A DNA stretch of 49,265 nt from Chitinophagales bacterium (GTDB taxonomy: Bacteria; Bacteroidota; Bacteroidia; Chitinophagales; Saprospiraceae), in the NCBI GenBank assembly GCA_013298845.1, contig JAAFJN010000020.1, forward strand, positions 35,619 to 84,883, read 5' to 3'. Under the pieces are notes generated by a model that made no database searches, was not told the DNA's origin, and was given only the letters and a program-made list of their open reading frames with translations. Position numbers and translations under genes: made by a program. This document shows, in pieces, positions 1 through 9,203 of this stretch; within the stretch, counting starts at the first letter, position 1, and each line of letters begins with the position of its first letter.

Positions 1-2
1 AC

Positions 3-1139
3 GCCAATAAACCGCAGGAAGCCAATTGGCAAACGTTTATCCCCGAAGATCCCAAGGATGTACTCACGTCGGCGGAATTTTGCGGCGATAAAATTTTGGC
101 CCTTTACCTGCACAACGCCAGCAGTTCGCTCCGCGCCTTTGACCTCACGGGTAAACTCATCAAAGAAATTGCCCTGCCCGAAATTGGTACGGTGGGTGCC
201 GTCAGCGGTAACCGCGACAACCCGACGGCCTTTTTCTCGTTTCAGTCGTTTTTGCGGCCCAATACCATTTATCGCCTCGACATGGCGACCCTCGAATACA
301 AAGAATTTAAAGCGCCCGTATTGTCGTTCGATTCCGATGCTTACGTCACCCAACAAATCTGGTACACCAGCAAAGACGGTACCGAAATACCCATGTTCGT
401 AAGCCATAAAAAAGGGATTGTGCTGGACGGCAATAACCCCACGTTACTGTACGGTTACGGCGGTTTTAACATTCCACTCACGCCGGGCTTTTCGGCTTCG
501 CGGGCGGCATTTTTGGAAAAAAATGGCGTCTACGTGGTGGCTAATATTCGCGGTGGCGGCGAATTTGGCGAAAAATGGCACAAGGCCGGTACTTTGTTGC
601 AAAAACAAAACGTATTCGACGATTTTATTGCCGCAGCCGAATACCTCATTACCAAAAAATACACCAATCCTGCCCGGTTGGCCATCGAAGGTGGTTCCAA
701 CGGCGGTTTATTGGTGGGTGCCTGCATGACCCAACGCCCCGAATTGTTTGGCGTTTGTTTCCCACGGGTGGGCGTGCTCGATATGTTGCGGTACCACCGC
801 TTCACGATTGGTTACGCCTGGGCCGTAGATTATGGCCGCAGCGATACCGATAAAAACATGTTTGAATATCTGTACAAATATTCCCCCCTGCACAACGTTA
901 AAAAGACGAATTATCCCGCAACGATGATCACCACCGCCGACCACGACGATCGCGTGGTGCCGGCGCATTCGTTCAAATTCGCCGCCGCATTACAAGAGCA
1001 TCAACAGGGCGACAAACCCGTACTGATTCGGATTGAAACCAGCGCCGGACACGGGGCAGGTAAACCCACCAGTAAATTGCTCGAAGAAGCCGCCGATATG
1101 CTTTCCTTTATGTTATACGAAATGAAAGTGGCCATTTAA
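3..1139 (+). CDS. Prolyl oligopeptidase family serine peptidase (S9A), 5' end missing
   Basis: The frame is open from the left edge, so only the C-terminal 378 residues of a protein that is usually about 680-720 residues long are present: the end of the beta-propeller and the whole alpha/beta-hydrolase domain. The S9A catalytic triad is visible: the nucleophile in GGSNGG (Ser codon at 696-698), the Asp in DHDDRVVP and the His in SAGHGAGK. The oxyanion-side motif YGYGGF and the family motif NIRGGGEFG are also present. Members cleave proline-containing peptides. Whether this one is exported cannot be judged because the N-terminus is outside the window. The next gene starts 75 bp downstream on the same strand. 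Confidence 0.95.
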   Translation, partial: ANKPQEANWQTFIPEDPKDVLTSAEFCGDKILALYLHNASSSLRAFDLTGKLIKEIALPEIGTVGAVSGNRDNPTAFFSFQSFLRPNTIYRLDMATLEYKEFKAPVLSFDSDAYVTQQIWYTSKDGTEIPMFVSHKKGIVLDGNNPTLLYGYGGFNIPLTPGFSASRAAFLEKNGVYVVANIRGGGEFGEKWHKAGTLLQKQNVFDDFIAAAEYLITKKYTNPARLAIEGGSNGGLLVGACMTQRPELFGVCFPRVGVLDMLRYHRFTIGYAWAVDYGRSDTDKNMFEYLYKYSPLHNVKKTNYPATMITTADHDDRVVPAHSFKFAAALQEHQQGDKPVLIRIETSAGHGAGKPTSKLLEEAADMLSFMLYEMKVAI

Positions 1140-1214
1140 CCTCGTTTTTTATTCATTTTCTTTTATTTTTTACCAATATTTTTTACAGTTCTAAACAAAT
1201 ATTACCAAAATTTT

Positions 1215-2366
1215 ATGGGACAACATACGCCCGCCAACAACGAACAACTGGCATTTATTCGCCAGAGCGCACGTGATTTTGCGCAAACCCACATTCTTCC
1301 GCATGTCATGGAATGGGACGAAGCCCAATTTTTCCCCGTGGATTTATTCCGCAAAATGGGAGAGTTTGGCTTCCTCGGTGTTTTGGTGCCCGAAAAATAC
1401 CAGGGTGCTGGTTTTGGCTACCAGGAATACATCACCGTCATTGAGGAAATTTCTAAAGTATGCGGCTCCATTGGCCTTAGTGTGGCGGCCCACAACTCTT
1501 TGTGCACCAACCATATTTTGCAATTTGGTACCGATGCCCAAAAAGAAAAGTACCTGCCTCTGCTCGCCACCGGTGAGTGGATTGGGGCTTGGGGACTGAC
1601 CGAACCCAATACCGGCTCCGACGCAGGTCGGATGCAGTGCGTAGCGGTAAAAGACGGCGACGATTACATCATCAACGGCGCAAAATGCTGGATTACCCAC
1701 GGTATTTCGGGCAATGTAGCGGTGGTGATCGTGCGCACCGGCGAACTTTTGGACAGCCGGGGCATGAGTGCCTTTATTGTGGAACGCGACACACCGGGTT
1801 TTAAAGCCGGTAAAAAGGAAAACAAATTGGGTATGCGCGCCAGTGAAACGGCCGAAATGATTTTTGAAGATTGCCGCGTTCACAAAAGCCAAATGCTCGG
1901 AGCCGAAGGTGAAGGATTTATTCAGTCCATGAAAATCCTCGACGGTGGCCGTATTTCCATCGCGGCTTTGTCGTTGGGTATTGCCAAAGGCGCTTACGAA
2001 GCCTCGGTAAAATACTCCAAAGAGCGCCAGCAATTTGGTAAACCCATTTCGGAGTTTCAGGGAATCAGTTTCAAATTGGCCGATATGGCCACCAAAATTG
2101 AAGCCGCCGAATTGCTCACCCGCAACGCCGGTTCCCTCAAAGATGCCCACCTGAAACACACCAAAGAAGCGGCAATGGCCAAATATTACGCTTCCGAAGT
2201 AGCAGTGGAAGTGAGCACCGACGCTATTCAGGTGCACGGCGGTTACGGTTACACCAAAGATTTTCCGGTGGAAAAATTTTACCGCGACTCCAAATTGTGC
2301 ACCATCGGCGAAGGCACTTCTGAAATCCAGAAATTGGTCATTTCACGCGAAGTGTTAAAAGGATAG
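1215..2366 (+). CDS. Acyl-CoA dehydrogenase (short-chain/butyryl-CoA type)
   Basis: This full-length 383-residue protein matches the acyl-CoA dehydrogenase family in size and order: an all-alpha N-terminal domain, a beta domain with [13 protein letters not shown] and CWITHG (flavin and substrate contacts), and a C-terminal helical domain with [16 protein letters not shown]. The catalytic base is Glu366 in IGEGTSEIQ, the position used by short- and medium-chain enzymes. It oxidises a fatty acyl-CoA to the trans-2-enoyl-CoA and passes electrons to ETF, in beta-oxidation or branched-chain amino acid breakdown. The exact chain length cannot be read from the sequence. The leader is very AT-rich with no Shine-Dalgarno sequence. 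Confidence 0.95.
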   Translation: MGQHTPANNEQLAFIRQSARDFAQTHILPHVMEWDEAQFFPVDLFRKMGEFGFLGVLVPEKYQGAGFGYQEYITVIEEISKVCGSIGLSVAAHNSLCTNHILQFGTDAQKEKYLPLLATGEWIGAWGLTEPNTGSDAGRMQCVAVKDGDDYIINGAKCWITHGISGNVAVVIVRTGELLDSRGMSAFIVERDTPGFKAGKKENKLGMRASETAEMIFEDCRVHKSQMLGAEGEGFIQSMKILDGGRISIAALSLGIAKGAYEASVKYSKERQQFGKPISEFQGISFKLADMATKIEAAELLTRNAGSLKDAHLKHTKEAAMAKYYASEVAVEVSTDAIQVHGGYGYTKDFPVEKFYRDSKLCTIGEGTSEIQKLVISREVLKG

Positions 2367-2386
2367 GAAGCACGCTTTTAAAAAAA

Positions 2387-2422
2387 GCCCGTTGTAGCGC
2401 ACAAGCAGGCGCTACAACGGGC
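2387..2422 (-). terminator. Rho-independent terminator between convergent genes
   Basis: A perfect 14-bp inverted repeat (arm gcccgttgtagcgc) surrounds an 8-nt loop. On the minus strand it is followed by a run of seven T (plus-strand A-run at 2380-2386), so it best serves the metal-efflux operon ending at 2500. The plus side lacks a T-run. Confidence 0.75.
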
Positions 2423-2456
2423 AAAAATTAACCACCAAGACCTATCCCGTACAAGG

Positions 2457-2494
2457 TCTTCTGTCTAAAATCTTCTGTCTGATGTCTTCCGTCT
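2457..2494. repeat. Three direct copies of TCTTCYGTCT
   Basis: Copies lie at 2457-2466, 2471-2480 and 2485-2494, the last with one substitution. The array runs to within a few bases of the stop codon of the adaptor gene. Nothing indicates coding or regulation. Confidence 0.6.
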
Positions 2495-2499
2495 CCAGT

Positions 2500-4194
2500 C
2501 TACTGATTAAGATACATCATTTTTACCTCATAAGCACCGTTGATTACCACTTTTTCGCCCTCTTCGATGCCTTTTAAAATCAGGGTGCGGGTGCCATCGT
2601 CTTCACCGGTTTGGACATAAGCCAGTTCAAAGGTCTCCGGTGCGTGTTTGATAAATACCGCCGTCTTACCGTTTATTTCCGTTAAAGCCGAGTTCGGCAC
2701 CGAAATTTGGCGGGTGGTGCGGTTATCTAACGCCTTTAACGTCACAAATTCCCCAATTTTAAACTCCCCCCGTGGATTGTCCATTTCAAATAAAACCCGT
2801 TGGCTTTGGTTACCGGGGTTCATACTCATGGCCTGCGAAATAAGGCGCACTTCGGCGGATTTGTGGTCGTCGTTGGAACAGTTGACCAAAAACTTGTTGC
2901 CCGATTGCACCACCGCCACGTCGCGGTCGTACACCTGCGCCTCTACGTACACTTTGTTCAGGTTGGTAATGGTGAACAACGTTTGCCCGGCCGTCACCTC
3001 CGCCCCGGCCGTGAGCGTAAAAGTACCTACCACCCCCGAAATGGGCGCAATCAGGCTAATCACGCGGTTATTGGCCGTGCTATTGGCTTCCCAGGCCTTA
3101 TTTTGTATGGTTTCCAGTTCGGCGCGGGCGGCGGTGGCATTGGCTTCGGCGGCCTGCACATCTTTACCCGCCGCAATATCTTTGATGGTTTGGAGGCGTT
3201 CCAGTTCCCGTTGAGCGGCGGCAAAGCGGGTTTTTGCGGCTTCTAATTGCACGTTCAGCGCGCTGTTGTTGGCGGCCACGCCTACCTGATCGGGGGTGTT
3301 GATGTTTTGTTGCAATACCGCAAGCACCTGCCCGGCGCGGACCGTTTGCCCAACGGCGACCTGCACTTTGGTGAGGCGGCCATTTTGCGGTGCCACGACC
3401 ATGCCCAGCCCCCCGGACGCGGGAATAATGGTGCCAAACATGGTGGTTGCCGATTGGTAATCGCCCACCAAAATGGGTAAAGTATTGATTTCGAACAAAA
3501 ATTGGGTTTCTTTTGGCGCGTACACCGATTTGCCGGTGCCGGTGCCGCCGGTTTGTGGGCCGTGTTCGTCGCCGTGCGCCCACGCCTGATTTTGGGGCGC
3601 GTTGGATAACCAGGCGCTGGCCAGCAGCAATACCGCCGTCAGGGTGCGGTTGCGGCGGCGCACCACAAAACCAACGACCGCTCCACCCAACAGCAAACCA
3701 CCCAAAAACCACCACCACGGATGATGGTCGTGTTCGGCGTGTTCGTCTTTTTCGTAGTCGTGGTTGTCTAATTTTTTACCCACTTCCACAAACTGAATAC
3801 CGAGGAGATCCGCGCCGTTGGGGTGCGTAATTTGCACGTTTAGCGTGTGTTTTTTATGCTCCAAAAACAACGCGTGCACTTCGTAAACACCGGGTGAAAT
3901 TGGTGTTATTTCAAACGTTGCCCCCGCGCTTTCGGGCGAAGAAATGCTCAGATTAGCCTTGTCCACCGGGCGATTTGATTTAAAATCGGCAACAAACAGG
4001 GTCAAATGGGCCTCCTGCTGCGCGGTGATTTCGGGGTAATACAACGTCAGTTCGTACCGGTCCGATTGGGCGTACACCGTAAAATGGTCTTTGGCAACGC
4101 CCGGATCGGTGGGGATTTCGTCGCCGTGCGCGTGTACGCGGGTGAGGCTCCCAAGAGTAACTAAAAGCAGGGTGAAAAACAGTGTATATTTCAT
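2500..4194 (-). CDS. Metal-efflux RND periplasmic adaptor (CusB/CzcB-like) with an extra N-terminal exported domain
   Basis: The protein has 564 residues, longer than the usual 350-450 of this family. Residues 1-22 form a signal peptide ending at HAHGDE. Residues about 30-140 are a beta-rich domain, followed by a His-rich stretch (145-158), a hydrophobic segment (160-178), an Arg-rich turn (179-183) and a second hydrophobic segment (185-198) that ends like another signal peptide, QAWAHGDEHG. From about 225 on it is a normal membrane-fusion protein: beta-barrel and lipoyl parts around VVAPQNGRLTKVQVAVGQTV, a coiled-coil hairpin (about 310-380) and the C-terminal barrel. It bridges the inner-membrane pump and the outer-membrane channel. 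It is the last gene of the pump cluster, 9 bp after the TolC-like gene. The two-part N-terminus looks like a fusion. Confidence 0.9.
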   Translation of the reverse strand: MKYTLFFTLLLVTLGSLTRVHAHGDEIPTDPGVAKDHFTVYAQSDRYELTLYYPEITAQQEAHLTLFVADFKSNRPVDKANLSISSPESAGATFEITPISPGVYEVHALFLEHKKHTLNVQITHPNGADLLGIQFVEVGKKLDNHDYEKDEHAEHDHHPWWWFLGGLLLGGAVVGFVVRRRNRTLTAVLLLASAWLSNAPQNQAWAHGDEHGPQTGGTGTGKSVYAPKETQFLFEINTLPILVGDYQSATTMFGTIIPASGGLGMVVAPQNGRLTKVQVAVGQTVRAGQVLAVLQQNINTPDQVGVAANNSALNVQLEAAKTRFAAAQRELERLQTIKDIAAGKDVQAAEANATAARAELETIQNKAWEANSTANNRVISLIAPISGVVGTFTLTAGAEVTAGQTLFTITNLNKVYVEAQVYDRDVAVVQSGNKFLVNCSNDDHKSAEVRLISQAMSMNPGNQSQRVLFEMDNPRGEFKIGEFVTLKALDNRTTRQISVPNSALTEINGKTAVFIKHAPETFELAYVQTGEDDGTRTLILKGIEEGEKVVINGAYEVKMMYLNQ

Positions 4195-4203
4195 GGTGGG
4201 TGG

Positions 4204-5367
4204 TTATTTTCCGGCGAGATAAAGTAATTGAATGCGGGTTGTTTCGTACGAATGCAGCAATTCGGTGTATTCTTCTTCCACCGAAAAGGCCGCATCGAGG
4301 GTTTTTAAAAAGGTGGTATAGTCCATTTGCCCGGCGTTTTTCATGCGCGTGGCGGCATTGACGAGGGTATTGCCGTTGGCCAATGCCGTTTGTTCGTAAT
4401 ACCGAATTTGTTGCCCAATGGCCGCCAATTCGGCTTGTAAACGCTGGTTTTCGCGCCCAATGGCTTGTTTTTGGGCTTCGACGCGTTGGACATTGGCCTC
4501 CGTTGTTGTTTGGGCCGACTGCGCCGTGGCCCGGGACTGACCCACCCACAACGGAATGCCGACGGTCGCCCGGAAGCGGTAATCGAGTGGGGTGTTTTTG
4601 GGGCCTTGGTTGAGGTAACCGATGGAAAAATCCGGGAGGTTTTGGCTACGGGCCAATTTTGCCTCTTTTTCGGCCAAAAACACGGTTTGTTCGGCCAATT
4701 GCACCTGCGGGTTATCGGGAATTTGTACTGTAATGGCGGTCGAATCGGCACGCAGCGGCCACAACGAATCACTTTCCGCAATGCCCGTAAAAGCGCCCAA
4801 TATCGTGCGCGATACCACCCAAAGTTGCCGCGCTTTTAGTTGTTCCTGGTGGACTTTTCCGGCTTCGGTTTCGGCCATTGTTTTTTGTAAAATATCAATT
4901 TCGCCCGCGTTAAACTGCCGGATGGCGCTGTTGGCGATTTGGCCGTAAATGCTGTCGCGTTTTTGCCACAAAATCCACCGGGCGTAATTGGCCTGCGCAT
5001 CTAAGTAATACGTCCGGATGTTAAATTTTAGGTCGTTTTCGCTGATGGCAGCGCTTGTTTCGGCCAATTGGGTGTTCGCCCGGGCCACGGCTTTGCGGTG
5101 TTTGTACACCGTTGGGAACTCAAACGACTGCAACAGCCCCACGGCGTAAAATTCTCCGGTGGGACTTTCGGCGTTGATTTCGGGGTTGGGCAGGTTTATG
5201 GCCCCTTTTTCGGCTTGTTTTTTGGCTTTTACATCCAAAAGGGCCGCTTTTTGCGCCGGTTGCTGTTGTAGCGACCGCGCAATGACCTCTTCGGGCGAAA
5301 TGCTTTTTTGCGCCAAAAGCGGCGTGGTGAACAACGCCATACAGCCTATTTTTACGAATAATTTCAC
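4204..5367 (-). CDS. TolC-family outer-membrane channel of the metal RND pump
   Basis: This 387-residue protein has a signal peptide (MKLFVKIGCMALFTTPLLAQ) and the two alternating long-helix halves of the outer membrane efflux family, with typical stretches such as NLPNPEINAESPTGE and NLPDFSIGYLNQG. It is shorter than E. coli CusC (about 440 after processing), which is common for Bacteroidota CzcC-like proteins. Its role is the outer-membrane exit duct for the pump encoded by the flanking genes. It lies between the permease (142 bp upstream) and the adaptor (9 bp downstream). The 142-bp gap holds AT-rich repeated phrases such as AAATTTCAC and AATTCGTG, with no clear promoter. Confidence 0.9.
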   Translation of the reverse strand: MKLFVKIGCMALFTTPLLAQKSISPEEVIARSLQQQPAQKAALLDVKAKKQAEKGAINLPNPEINAESPTGEFYAVGLLQSFEFPTVYKHRKAVARANTQLAETSAAISENDLKFNIRTYYLDAQANYARWILWQKRDSIYGQIANSAIRQFNAGEIDILQKTMAETEAGKVHQEQLKARQLWVVSRTILGAFTGIAESDSLWPLRADSTAITVQIPDNPQVQLAEQTVFLAEKEAKLARSQNLPDFSIGYLNQGPKNTPLDYRFRATVGIPLWVGQSRATAQSAQTTTEANVQRVEAQKQAIGRENQRLQAELAAIGQQIRYYEQTALANGNTLVNAATRMKNAGQMDYTTFLKTLDAAFSVEEEYTELLHSYETTRIQLLYLAGK

Positions 5368-5508
5368 TGTCGTTTGAATGTTTTTTGTAAAAACTTAGCC
5401 GCCACAAATTTCACGAAATTTCACTAATTTTTATAATCGTGGAGATCTCTATAATTCGTGTTAATTGGTGTAATTCGTGGCTAAATTTTTACGTTTTTTT
5501 AAAAAAAT

Positions 5509-8500
5509 TTAATCCAATCCCAAATCGTCGTTTTTAGCCTTAAAATAATCCTCAACGGCTTTTTTTCCCCAAGCCCAAAACACGGTCGGCGTAACAATCA
5601 TATCCAACAGGGTCGAACTCAACAAACCACCCAAAATCACCGTTGCCACGGGGTAAAGAATTTCTTTGCCCGCCGCTTCGGCGTCGAGGGTGAGCGGAAT
5701 GAGGGCCAATGCCGCGACCAAAGCGGTCATGAGTACCGGCACCAACCGTTCGATGGACCCGCGAATAATCATGGGTTTCCCAAACGGTTCCCCTTCGTGT
5801 TCCATCAGGTGCAAATAATGCGAGATCATCATAATGCCGTTGCGCGAAGCAATGCCGGTTAAGGTAATAAATCCCACCAGTGTCGCCACCGAAAATGTGC
5901 CGCCCGTGAGCCAAACGGCCACAACCGAACCGACCAAGGCCAGCGGAATATTCAACATCACTTGCACCACAATGCGCCACGAGCGAAAATGGGCGTATAA
6001 CACGAGGAAAATCCCCAAAATAACGGCAATACTGAGGAAGCCAATCCGCCGGGCCGCCGTTTTTTGTGCCTCAAACTGACCACCAAATTCCGTAAAATAC
6101 CCCTGAGGCATCGGGACGGAAGATTGAACGGCCTGCTGCATGTCTTTAACGGTGCTGCCCAGGTCGCGACCCTGCACATTGGCCGAAACCACAATGCGCC
6201 GTTGCCCGTTTTCGTGGCTGACCGCGTTGATTCCTTTTTCGTATTCGATGTGCGCAATACTTTCCAGCGGAATTAAGGTGCCGTCGGGGGTGTGAATTTG
6301 GGTTTTGCGGATATTTTCCAGGTTTTCGCGGTCTTCGGCCACGGCGCGGAGCACCAGATCGAAGGTTTTTTGCCCGTCCAAAATTTGACTCATCACTTTA
6401 CCGCCGTACAACACTTCGAGATCGCGGGCAATTTCGCCGGTTTGCATCCCAAAACGTTGCAACGCCACGCGGTCGAGCCGAATCGTCAACTGTGGCACGA
6501 GCACTTGCCGTTCCACTTGCACGTCCACGGCACCCGGCACTTTTTCGAGGGCGGCTTTGGCGGCACCGGCCAGGCTGCGCAATTCGGTGAGGTCTTCTCC
6601 GTAAATTTTTAGCGCAATTTGGGCCTGTACACCCGACAATAAATGCTCCAAACGGTGCGAAATGGGCTGTCCCACGCTGATACTTACCCCGGCTAAATTG
6701 CCCAATTGTTTCCGAATATCGGCAATAACGGCTGTGCGTGGCCGCGCATCGGGGCGGAGCATAACGTCAATTTCCGAGTTGCTCACCGGTTCCACGTGTT
6801 CGTCCAATTCGGCGCGGCCGGTCCGCCGGGCGGTGTATTGGACATCGGGGACGCGCAGGATTAATTGTTCGGCGACGGTGCCAATTTTGTTACTTTCTTC
6901 CAACGAAGTACCCGCCGGAGCGTATAAATTTACCGTAAAACTGCCCTCGTTAAAGGCCGGTAAAAACTCCGTGCCAAATTGGGTAACGGTGAATATCGCC
7001 CCAATAATGAGCGCGACGGCGGCGGAAATAATGAATTTGGGCCGATTTAAACCAAAATTCAACAATTTCAGGTCTTGCCTTTTTAACCAACGCACCAAAG
7101 CGCTTTCGCTGCCTTCGTTTAAGGAAGAATTGGGCAAAAAATAACTGCACAACGCCGGGGTAACGGTTAAAGAAACCACCAACGACGCCAAAATAGACGT
7201 GATATAAGCGATGCCCAACGGCGCAAAAATGCGCCCCTCGATGCCTTGCAATTGAAACAACGGCAGAAACACCAGCACCACAATAATGGTCGCGTACACA
7301 ATGGAATTGCGCACTTCGCTTGATGCCGCGTAAATGACTTTCAGTGCGGGCAGCGGCTGCTCTTTTTCGCGGTTTTCGCGCAAGCGCCGGAACACATTTT
7401 CCACGTCAACAATGGCATCATCCACCAATTCCCCGATGGCGATGGCCAGGCCACCCAACGTTAGGGTATTGATCGAAATATCGAACCATTTGAAAATGAG
7501 CGCCGTAATCACCAGCGACAGCGGAATGGCCGTGAGCGTGATGATGGTCGTGCGGAAATTGAGCAAAAACAAAAACAACACAATCACCACCAAAATAAAC
7601 CCGTCGCGCAGTGCTTCTTCTACGTTGGTAATGGCGTTGACGATAAAGTTTTTTTGTTGAAAAACCTTGGCGTTGAGGCGCACATCGGGTGGGAGTGAGG
7701 GTTGCAACTCGGCCAAGGCCCGTTCAATGTCTTCGGTGAGGGCAACGGTATTGGCGCCCGGCTGTTTTTCCACCGTCAAAATCACGGCGGGCCGGGCATT
7801 TACGGACGCATCGCCCCGTTTAATGGCCGCCCCGAACTGCACATCGGCGACCTGGCTGAGCAAAACGGGTGATCCTTCGCGGTTGGCCACCACGGTTTTT
7901 TGCACATCATCGAGGTTTTTGGCCCGGCCCAGCACCGAAATCAACACCTCGGAGCCGTAACGGTTAAAAAAACTACCCGTCGCGTTCAGGTTGGCATTGT
8001 CCAAAGCGCGGTCAATATCTTCGAGGGTGAGGTTGTATTGTTTCAACCGCGCCGACGACACCAAAACCTGGTATTGCAACCGGTCGCCGCCAATGGGAAT
8101 CACCTGCGCGACACCTTTGAGGGACAATAACCGCCGCCGGATGGTAAAATCGGCGAGGGTGCGCAACGCGGCGGCATCGCTGTGCACCTGGCCGGTGCTG
8201 TCGGGTTCGGCGGTCACACCCACCATCATAATTTGGCCCATCACCGACGAAATAGGCCCCATCACCGGGGTAATACCTTCGGGCATGGTGACGGTAGCGA
8301 GTTTTTCGGCGACCAATTGCCGCGCCCGAAATACATCCACATCCCAGTCAAATTCCACAAAAACCAACCCAATGCCCCGCGAAGAACTGGAACGCACCAC
8401 CTCAACGCCGGGCGAACCATTTAGCGCCGTTTCGATGGGCAACACGGCCTGTACTTCCACTTCTTCCGGGGTCATGCCACCGGCTTCGAGAAATACCGTG

Positions 8501-8640
8501 ACCCGTGGCCGGTTGAGATCGGGCAATACATCCACCGGCAGGTCAATGGCCGTTAGTGCGCCCCAAACCAGCAACAGTGCCGCCGAAGCGACCACAAAAA
8601 GCCGGTTTTGAAGCGAAAATTTTATAAGAGCGTTGAGCAT
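5509..8640 (-). CDS. CusA/CzcA-family heavy-metal efflux RND permease
   Basis: The 1043-residue protein has the RND layout of 12 membrane segments in two halves with two large periplasmic loops. Recognisable motifs are LPVDVLPDLNRPRVTVFLEA after TM1, GELVDDAIVDVENVFRRLRE in the TM4 proton-relay region, and GTEFLPAFNEGSF at the start of the second half. The family exports Cu(I)/Ag(I) or Zn/Co/Cd using the proton gradient; the metal cannot be fixed from sequence. The frame extends upstream to 8739, but I choose the ATG at 8640 because the protein then begins with the family N-terminus MLNALIKFSLQNR and clears the stop of the preceding HMA gene by 19 bp. Confidence 0.95.
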   Translation of the reverse strand: MLNALIKFSLQNRLFVVASAALLLVWGALTAIDLPVDVLPDLNRPRVTVFLEAGGMTPEEVEVQAVLPIETALNGSPGVEVVRSSSSRGIGLVFVEFDWDVDVFRARQLVAEKLATVTMPEGITPVMGPISSVMGQIMMVGVTAEPDSTGQVHSDAAALRTLADFTIRRRLLSLKGVAQVIPIGGDRLQYQVLVSSARLKQYNLTLEDIDRALDNANLNATGSFFNRYGSEVLISVLGRAKNLDDVQKTVVANREGSPVLLSQVADVQFGAAIKRGDASVNARPAVILTVEKQPGANTVALTEDIERALAELQPSLPPDVRLNAKVFQQKNFIVNAITNVEEALRDGFILVVIVLFLFLLNFRTTIITLTAIPLSLVITALIFKWFDISINTLTLGGLAIAIGELVDDAIVDVENVFRRLRENREKEQPLPALKVIYAASSEVRNSIVYATIIVVLVFLPLFQLQGIEGRIFAPLGIAYITSILASLVVSLTVTPALCSYFLPNSSLNEGSESALVRWLKRQDLKLLNFGLNRPKFIISAAVALIIGAIFTVTQFGTEFLPAFNEGSFTVNLYAPAGTSLEESNKIGTVAEQLILRVPDVQYTARRTGRAELDEHVEPVSNSEIDVMLRPDARPRTAVIADIRKQLGNLAGVSISVGQPISHRLEHLLSGVQAQIALKIYGEDLTELRSLAGAAKAALEKVPGAVDVQVERQVLVPQLTIRLDRVALQRFGMQTGEIARDLEVLYGGKVMSQILDGQKTFDLVLRAVAEDRENLENIRKTQIHTPDGTLIPLESIAHIEYEKGINAVSHENGQRRIVVSANVQGRDLGSTVKDMQQAVQSSVPMPQGYFTEFGGQFEAQKTAARRIGFLSIAVILGIFLVLYAHFRSWRIVVQVMLNIPLALVGSVVAVWLTGGTFSVATLVGFITLTGIASRNGIMMISHYLHLMEHEGEPFGKPMIIRGSIERLVPVLMTALVAALALIPLTLDAEAAGKEILYPVATVILGGLLSSTLLDMIVTPTVFWAWGKKAVEDYFKAKNDDLGLD

Positions 8641-8659
8641 AATAAAAGAGGGGGCGTGG

Positions 8660-9091
8660 TTATGGTCGGCGGTCGTAGTGACAGCATTCGTGCAGATTTT
8701 TGTACGCGGTATCGTCTCCGCGCACCTGATCGGTATCATAACCGGCAGTGGCTATCGCTTTATGGATGTTGCCAACGTTGGTTTTGGCCCCGTCAAACAC
8801 GACCACAAATTGGTGCGTTTTGGTATTCCATTCGGCGGCGGATACCCCGGCCACATTTTTGGCGGCGGTTTCAATCGTTTTTTTGCACATGCCACAATTA
8901 CCCCACACTTCGAACTGAGCGGTGGTTTGCGCGGCGGAAGTGGCCGTTTTTTTGACCATCTTTTTGGGCGGTGCCGTTGTTTCTCCGGTACTGCACGCCG
9001 CTGCGGTGTCGCGGGTGGCGGCCATTGGGGTAGTTTGCGCAAAAAGCGATTGAACGCTGATAAAAAATATAAAAGCAATGGTATTTTTCAT
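8660..9091 (-). CDS. Exported HMA-domain metal-binding protein
   Basis: The 143-residue protein starts with a signal peptide (cleavage likely after SLFAQ, residue 19). A Thr/Lys/Pro-rich linker leads to one heavy-metal-associated domain (about 58-125) with the metal site GNCGMCKK (Cys66 and Cys69). A short C-terminal tail carries HECCHY (Cys136, Cys137, His138), a possible second metal site. It probably binds and hands over a thiophilic ion, most likely Cu(I), in the periplasm for the RND pump whose gene starts 19 bp downstream. I prefer this start to the longer frame to 9253 because it gives a clean signal peptide; the longer form would overlap the end of the upstream lipoprotein gene. Confidence 0.88.
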   Translation of the reverse strand: MKNTIAFIFFISVQSLFAQTTPMAATRDTAAACSTGETTAPPKKMVKKTATSAAQTTAQFEVWGNCGMCKKTIETAAKNVAGVSAAEWNTKTHQFVVVFDGAKTNVGNIHKAIATAGYDTDQVRGDDTAYKNLHECCHYDRRP

Positions 9092-9123
9092 AAAAAAAGG
9101 TAAGTTTTGGATAAAAGTGATTT

Positions 9124-9179
9124 CGGCCGAGGCGCATCTTGGGTTAATTGGAAAAAGCCACCAAGGTGCGCCTCGGCCG
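9124..9179. repeat. 19-bp-arm inverted repeat between metal-binding genes
   Basis: The arms at 9124-9142 and 9161-9179 match at 18 of 19 positions (core cggccgaggcgc). No T-run follows on either strand, so it is a REP-like palindrome or an mRNA-stabilising hairpin more than a standard terminator. Confidence 0.6.
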
Positions 9180-9203
9180 TTGTTTGCGTCGTTTTTACCC
9201 GAA

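Noticed and set aside
1344-2237. 297-codon minus-strand frame inside the acyl-CoA dehydrogenase gene
   Set aside because: Antisense shadow of a confidently identified gene; composition is His/Phe/Gly-rich without domains.
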